DNA of 64,000 nucleotides from Microbacterium mangrovi (GTDB lineage Bacteria > Actinomycetota > Actinomycetes > Actinomycetales > Microbacteriaceae). The position numbers and the translations under genes were made by a program. Every line of letters begins with the position of its first letter. Within the stretch, counting starts at the first letter, position 1. Of the stretch, positions 61,210 through 64,000 are shown piece by piece. Below the pieces are notes generated by a model. That model was not told the origin of the DNA. It saw only the letters and a list, made by a program, of their open reading frames with translations, and did not search any database. The stretch covers positions 868,001 through 932,000 of the forward strand of contig NZ_JTDK01000006.1 of NCBI RefSeq assembly GCF_000802305.1, written 5' to 3'.

Positions 61210-61485
61210 ATGCTGATCGGCCGCATCCGTCCCTCCGAAGTCCGCGAGTTCACGATCGAGGGCGACGATCTCGAGCAGGTACGCGCCGATGTCCGCGCAG
61301 CCGTACCGGCAGGCTGGGATCTCACCGACGCCCCCATCGAGATGGGCTAGGGTTTCACAAGCTTCACGAGCCGGGCGAAGATGGCGCGCCGCGACGAGCC
61401 CACCGACATCGAAGCCGACGATCTCGACGGGCTCCTCTCTCAGGTGCCCGACGGATACCAGCTCCTTAACGTTCGCGCGCTGTAG
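61210..61485 (+). pseudogene. Two-repeat small protein gene interrupted by an in-frame TAG
   Basis: From the ATG the frame runs 46 codons (ending DAPIEMG) to TAG at 61348, then continues without shift for 44 codons, including the ATG at 61381 (ARRDEPTDIEADDL), to TAG at 61483. The two halves resemble one another: IEGDDLEQ..VPAGWDL and IEADDLDG..VPDGYQL. One base change (for example AAG to TAG) would explain the break. Either half could still be translated separately. Confidence 0.65.
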
Positions 61486-61548
61486 CCAACACCCCGCCTG
61501 CGCTTACGCACTGGTCGGCCCAGGTGGCCGAAGAGTACGCTCGCCCGC

Positions 61549-62292
61549 ATGTATGGGGATCGCGTGGCGCGCTGGGATCGCGCCGTCGAGTGGCCGCTGA
61601 CGATCGCTGCCGTCGTCTTCCTCGTCGCGTACGCGACGCAGATCCTCGCCCGGGAACGAGGCAGCGCGTCCGCGGTGGCTGAGGCAGTCGTATGGGTCAC
61701 CTGGGGCATCTTCGCGATCGACTACATCGTCCGGCTCGTGATCACAGAAAACCGTCGCAGATGGTTCATCCACCACCTTCTGGACCTCGCGATCGTCATC
61801 CTGCCGATGCTGCGCCCGCTCCGGCTGATGCGCTTCCTCACGATCCTGGCAATCATCCAGCGCGGCGCCGGGTCGATGGTTCGCGGCCGCGTCATCGTTT
61901 ACACGATCGGCGCGACCCTGCTCACGATCTTCGTCGCGGGCCTTGCCGTGCTCGATGCCGAGCAGGGCAACCACGGCCCCATCCAGAACCTCGGAGACGC
62001 ACTCTGGTGGGCATTCGTCACCATCACCACCGTCGGATACGGCGACTATTTCCCCGTCACCTTCGAGGGCCGAATGGTCGCCGTTGGTCTTATGATCGGG
62101 GGAATCGCACTGATCGGCATCGTCACGGCGACCCTGGCGTCGTGGATCGTTGAAAAGGTCTCTGCGGAAGCCAAGACTGCCGCCGCAACTCAGCAGCAGG
62201 TCGAGGACCTGCGTACTGAAGTCGCCGAGCTCAAAGACCTACTCCGGGAAAGCCTGACGTCCAAGCAGACCCGCGAATCGGATATTGCTTAA
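61549..62292 (+). CDS. Six-TM potassium channel (VIC superfamily)
   Basis: A 247-residue protein with six hydrophobic segments, a basic S4-like stretch (LRPLRLMRFLTILAIIQR, 88-105), a pore helix and the selectivity filter TVGYGD (161-166). The C-terminus is a coiled coil (about 195-240) that could form the tetramer. It acts in the cytoplasmic membrane as a potassium channel, probably voltage-gated. It is placed between transfer genes and relaxase, so it is probably cargo of the element. No good ribosome site is evident. Confidence 0.9.
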   Translation: MYGDRVARWDRAVEWPLTIAAVVFLVAYATQILARERGSASAVAEAVVWVTWGIFAIDYIVRLVITENRRRWFIHHLLDLAIVILPMLRPLRLMRFLTILAIIQRGAGSMVRGRVIVYTIGATLLTIFVAGLAVLDAEQGNHGPIQNLGDALWWAFVTITTVGYGDYFPVTFEGRMVAVGLMIGGIALIGIVTATLASWIVEKVSAEAKTAAATQQQVEDLRTEVAELKDLLRESLTSKQTRESDIA

Positions 62293-62359
62293 TAGCGACG
62301 GCAACGATGGTAACGATCATGGCGAGCTGTCAATAGGCTCGGCAGATGAAAGAGGCATG

Positions 62360-62386
62360 AAAGGGCAACCGGGGACCGACCCTTTT
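62360..62386 (+). terminator. Weak hairpin between the channel gene and the relaxase gene
   Basis: AAAGGG ... CCCTTTT: a 6-bp stem with a long, partly paired loop and a short U-run on the plus strand, 68 nt after the channel stop and just before the convergent relaxase stop. The rest of the 100-bp gap shows nothing else. Confidence 0.4.
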
Positions 62387-62396
62387 ATCGACCGCG

Positions 62397-64000
62397 CTAC
62401 CCAATTCCGCCGATGAACGACCCGCGTCTGGTCATTGCAGCCGCATTCCGTGCCAATGCCTCATTGTCATTTGACGACTCCCGTGCGGCCCGCCGCAGCT
62501 CAGCTTTGGCCATTTGTGTGGAGTCGTCGATAGTGGCCTCGATGCTTCCGCGGAGTAGGCACTTTGCGATCTCCGCTCGGGCCTCACGTTCTGACCGCGC
62601 CACGACAATGACTTCGTTCTCGTCGCGTCCGCGCGTCATGCCCACGTAGAGCCCGGCTGCATCGACTCCGGGTCCGACTGCCGCGAAGTTGGTTGTTTCC
62701 CCCTGGATGCCGTGGACGGTGGACGCGTAGGCGAGATGGACGTGCTCGCAGACGTAGTCGCGCGTCACAGTTCGCACGTCCCCGCTGTCCCTGGTGGAGG
62801 CCAGGAGAACCGATGTCGCATTGATCCGGGCGACGGTCCAGGTCGCGCGATTCTCCACCCCGGAGGCGCGGTCGTTGCGCCTGGTTTGCACGATGTCGCC
62901 GACGAGGATCCGCTGGTCCCCTAGACCTAGCGCGACACGATCCTGCCGAAGCTGACCGAGCTCCAGACGTTTGTGCTGGATCGCTTCGCTGACCGCGTCC
63001 GCCTCCGCGTTTGTCGCTGTCACGAGTGCGACCCGGCGACCCGCTCCGGCGTGCTCGAAGTAGGCGTCGACCATCGCCTCCATTGCGGCATCCTCGCTGT
63101 CCACACGCCGGACGTGCCCCGTGCGTGCGAGTTCGGTCGCGACCGCGGCGGCCTCTTCCACGCCGGCGGGTTGCCGCATGCGGAGGGTGAGGGCGGCATA
63201 CTCCGGATCGTGGAACCGGTGTACGTCCGACAGTTCGACGACGGCTCCGGAGCGGCGTGCCATGCACGCCATCGCGCCGGAGTGCCCGACAGGCCTTGCC
63301 TGCAGGTCGTCCCCGACCATTGCGAGTCCTGCGCCCGTGTCGGCTGCGACCTGAGCGAGCGCGTTCGCGGTGTTCAGGTCCACCATTCCGCTTTCGTCGA
63401 CGACGATCCGGTCGCCGGGTGCGAGCGGGTACCGGGTCGGGCCGTTGTAGGTGATCCCTGTGGCCTGGTCGATGTCGCCCGGGTGGAGTCGTGTCCAGAC
63501 CTCGTTGCCGGCGGCATCGGTGCCGTATCGCCAGCCGTGATCGACCAGGAGAGCATGCAGGCTGGATGCTTCGGCCCCGATCTCTCGTTGCGCGACGGTC
63601 GCGGCTTTCTTCGTGGGCGCGACCACGACCATGCGTCGCTGCTGCCGGGCCAGAGCTGCATGCGCGACGCGCAGCATCGTCGTCTTCCCGCTGCCGGCCG
63701 GGCCAACGACGGTGACCAGACGATGCGTGCCGCCGATCACCGCCGCGGCATCCGCCTGGCCCTGATCCAACTTGACGTTCTCGAGGACCTCCGCCGACAG
63801 TCGCTGGATCGCGTCGGGAGGGATGTCCACGCCGGGCCGGTTCAGCTCGTCGAACCGGGTCGCGAGGTCGAGTTTCAACGCCGCCGTGCGCGCGGACATG
63901 AGGTGCTTGATGTGGGCCGGCACATCCTTCTCGTCGTGCAGGACATCGACCGTGTCCAGGAGCGCGCGGGCGGCGACATCGTTGATGACCTCCTGCAGCA
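62397..64000 (-). CDS. MobF/TraA-type relaxase, C-terminal helicase part (5' end beyond window)
   Basis: The frame is open from the right edge of the window, so the N-terminus lies outside. What is visible is the RecD-like helicase region: Walker A GPAGSGKT, motif VVVAPTKKAA, DEAD-like VVDESGMVD, GDDLQARPVG and YASTVHGIQGET. This is the C-terminal half of TrwC/TraA-family relaxases, which nick the transfer origin and unwind DNA. The relaxase domain (HUH) is not in view. It is convergent with the potassium channel gene. Confidence 0.88.
   Translation of the reverse strand, partial: LQEVINDVAARALLDTVDVLHDEKDVPAHIKHLMSARTAALKLDLATRFDELNRPGVDIPPDAIQRLSAEVLENVKLDQGQADAAAVIGGTHRLVTVVGPAGSGKTTMLRVAHAALARQQRRMVVVAPTKKAATVAQREIGAEASSLHALLVDHGWRYGTDAAGNEVWTRLHPGDIDQATGITYNGPTRYPLAPGDRIVVDESGMVDLNTANALAQVAADTGAGLAMVGDDLQARPVGHSGAMACMARRSGAVVELSDVHRFHDPEYAALTLRMRQPAGVEEAAAVATELARTGHVRRVDSEDAAMEAMVDAYFEHAGAGRRVALVTATNAEADAVSEAIQHKRLELGQLRQDRVALGLGDQRILVGDIVQTRRNDRASGVENRATWTVARINATSVLLASTRDSGDVRTVTRDYVCEHVHLAYASTVHGIQGETTNFAAVGPGVDAAGLYVGMTRGRDENEVIVVARSEREARAEIAKCLLRGSIEATIDDSTQMAKAELRRAARESSNDNEALARNAAAMTRRGSFIGGIG

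Noticed and set aside
61549-64000. Transfer origin (oriT) beside the relaxase gene
   Set aside because: No inverted repeat with a recognisable nick motif was found in the 62293-62396 gap; the relaxase 5' end, a commoner place for oriT, is outside the window.

Overview
The window is high-GC, densely packed DNA with many ATGA stop/start overlaps and purine-rich ribosome sites. Its conjugation genes (SCO6880-type protein, DUF4913, VirD4-like coupling protein with an HNH neighbour) are typical of Actinobacteria. A Microbacteriaceae-like host (for example a Microbacterium relative) fits best, but this is inferred from style and gene content only: there is no rRNA or tRNA in the window.

Region 1 (about 1-24,900) is a catabolic island. 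It begins and ends with a complete peptide-type ABC importer. Between them lie CoA-ester genes: acyl-CoA ligase, thiolase, three SDRs, an enoyl-CoA hydratase fused in frame to a MaoC-like domain, a second MaoC hydratase, an APH-type kinase next to an ACAD11-like acyl-CoA dehydrogenase, a CocE-type esterase/amidase, a flavin amine oxidase and an EthD-like small protein. A TetR regulator is included. Two divergent promoters 9 kb apart share a roughly 40-bp operator-like element. The kinase/dehydrogenase pair resembles the two halves of ACAD10/ACAD11 and the LvaA/LvaC pair, which suggests that the unknown substrate passes through a 4-hydroxyacyl-CoA.

Region 2 (25,000-26,900) is a MarR regulator divergent from an MBL-fold hydrolase and an SRPBCC protein, with a perfect 9-bp inverted repeat between them. 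Region 3 (26,960-45,070, all minus strand) is a hydroxyproline-type catabolic island: polar amino acid ABC importer, D-amino acid oxidoreductase, DapA-family deaminase/aldolase, two proline-racemase-family epimerases, two SDRs, a semialdehyde dehydrogenase, pyruvate carboxylase, an APC permease, an Ldh2-family reductase, a short SDR-like protein and a GntR/FCD regulator. These genes can be ordered into trans-4-hydroxyproline to 2-oxoglutarate. Near-identical 16-bp motifs precede the ABC transporter and the permease, and a weaker copy precedes the GntR gene.

Region 4 (45,100-64,000) looks like part of an integrative conjugative element or integrated plasmid. At its left is a four-gene operon: EspR-like HTH regulator, ImmA/IrrE protease, 7-TM protein and membrane-anchored alpha/beta hydrolase. 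It is preceded by four copies of a 14-bp palindrome spaced in near-integral helical turns. A winged-helix gene and a plus-strand transfer operon follow: a 27-aa leader ORF, VirB8/TcpC-like, M23 peptidase, small membrane protein, VirB6-like, SCO6880-like, VirB4-like ATPase, ParA-like, membrane protein, VirD4-like, HNH, DUF4913 and SSB. After it come small genes, a nonsense-interrupted two-repeat gene, a 6-TM potassium channel and the C-terminal helicase part of a MobF/TraA-type relaxase that runs off the right edge. No integrase, att site, tRNA, IS element or CRISPR array was seen. No gene-free stretch exceeds 300 bases.
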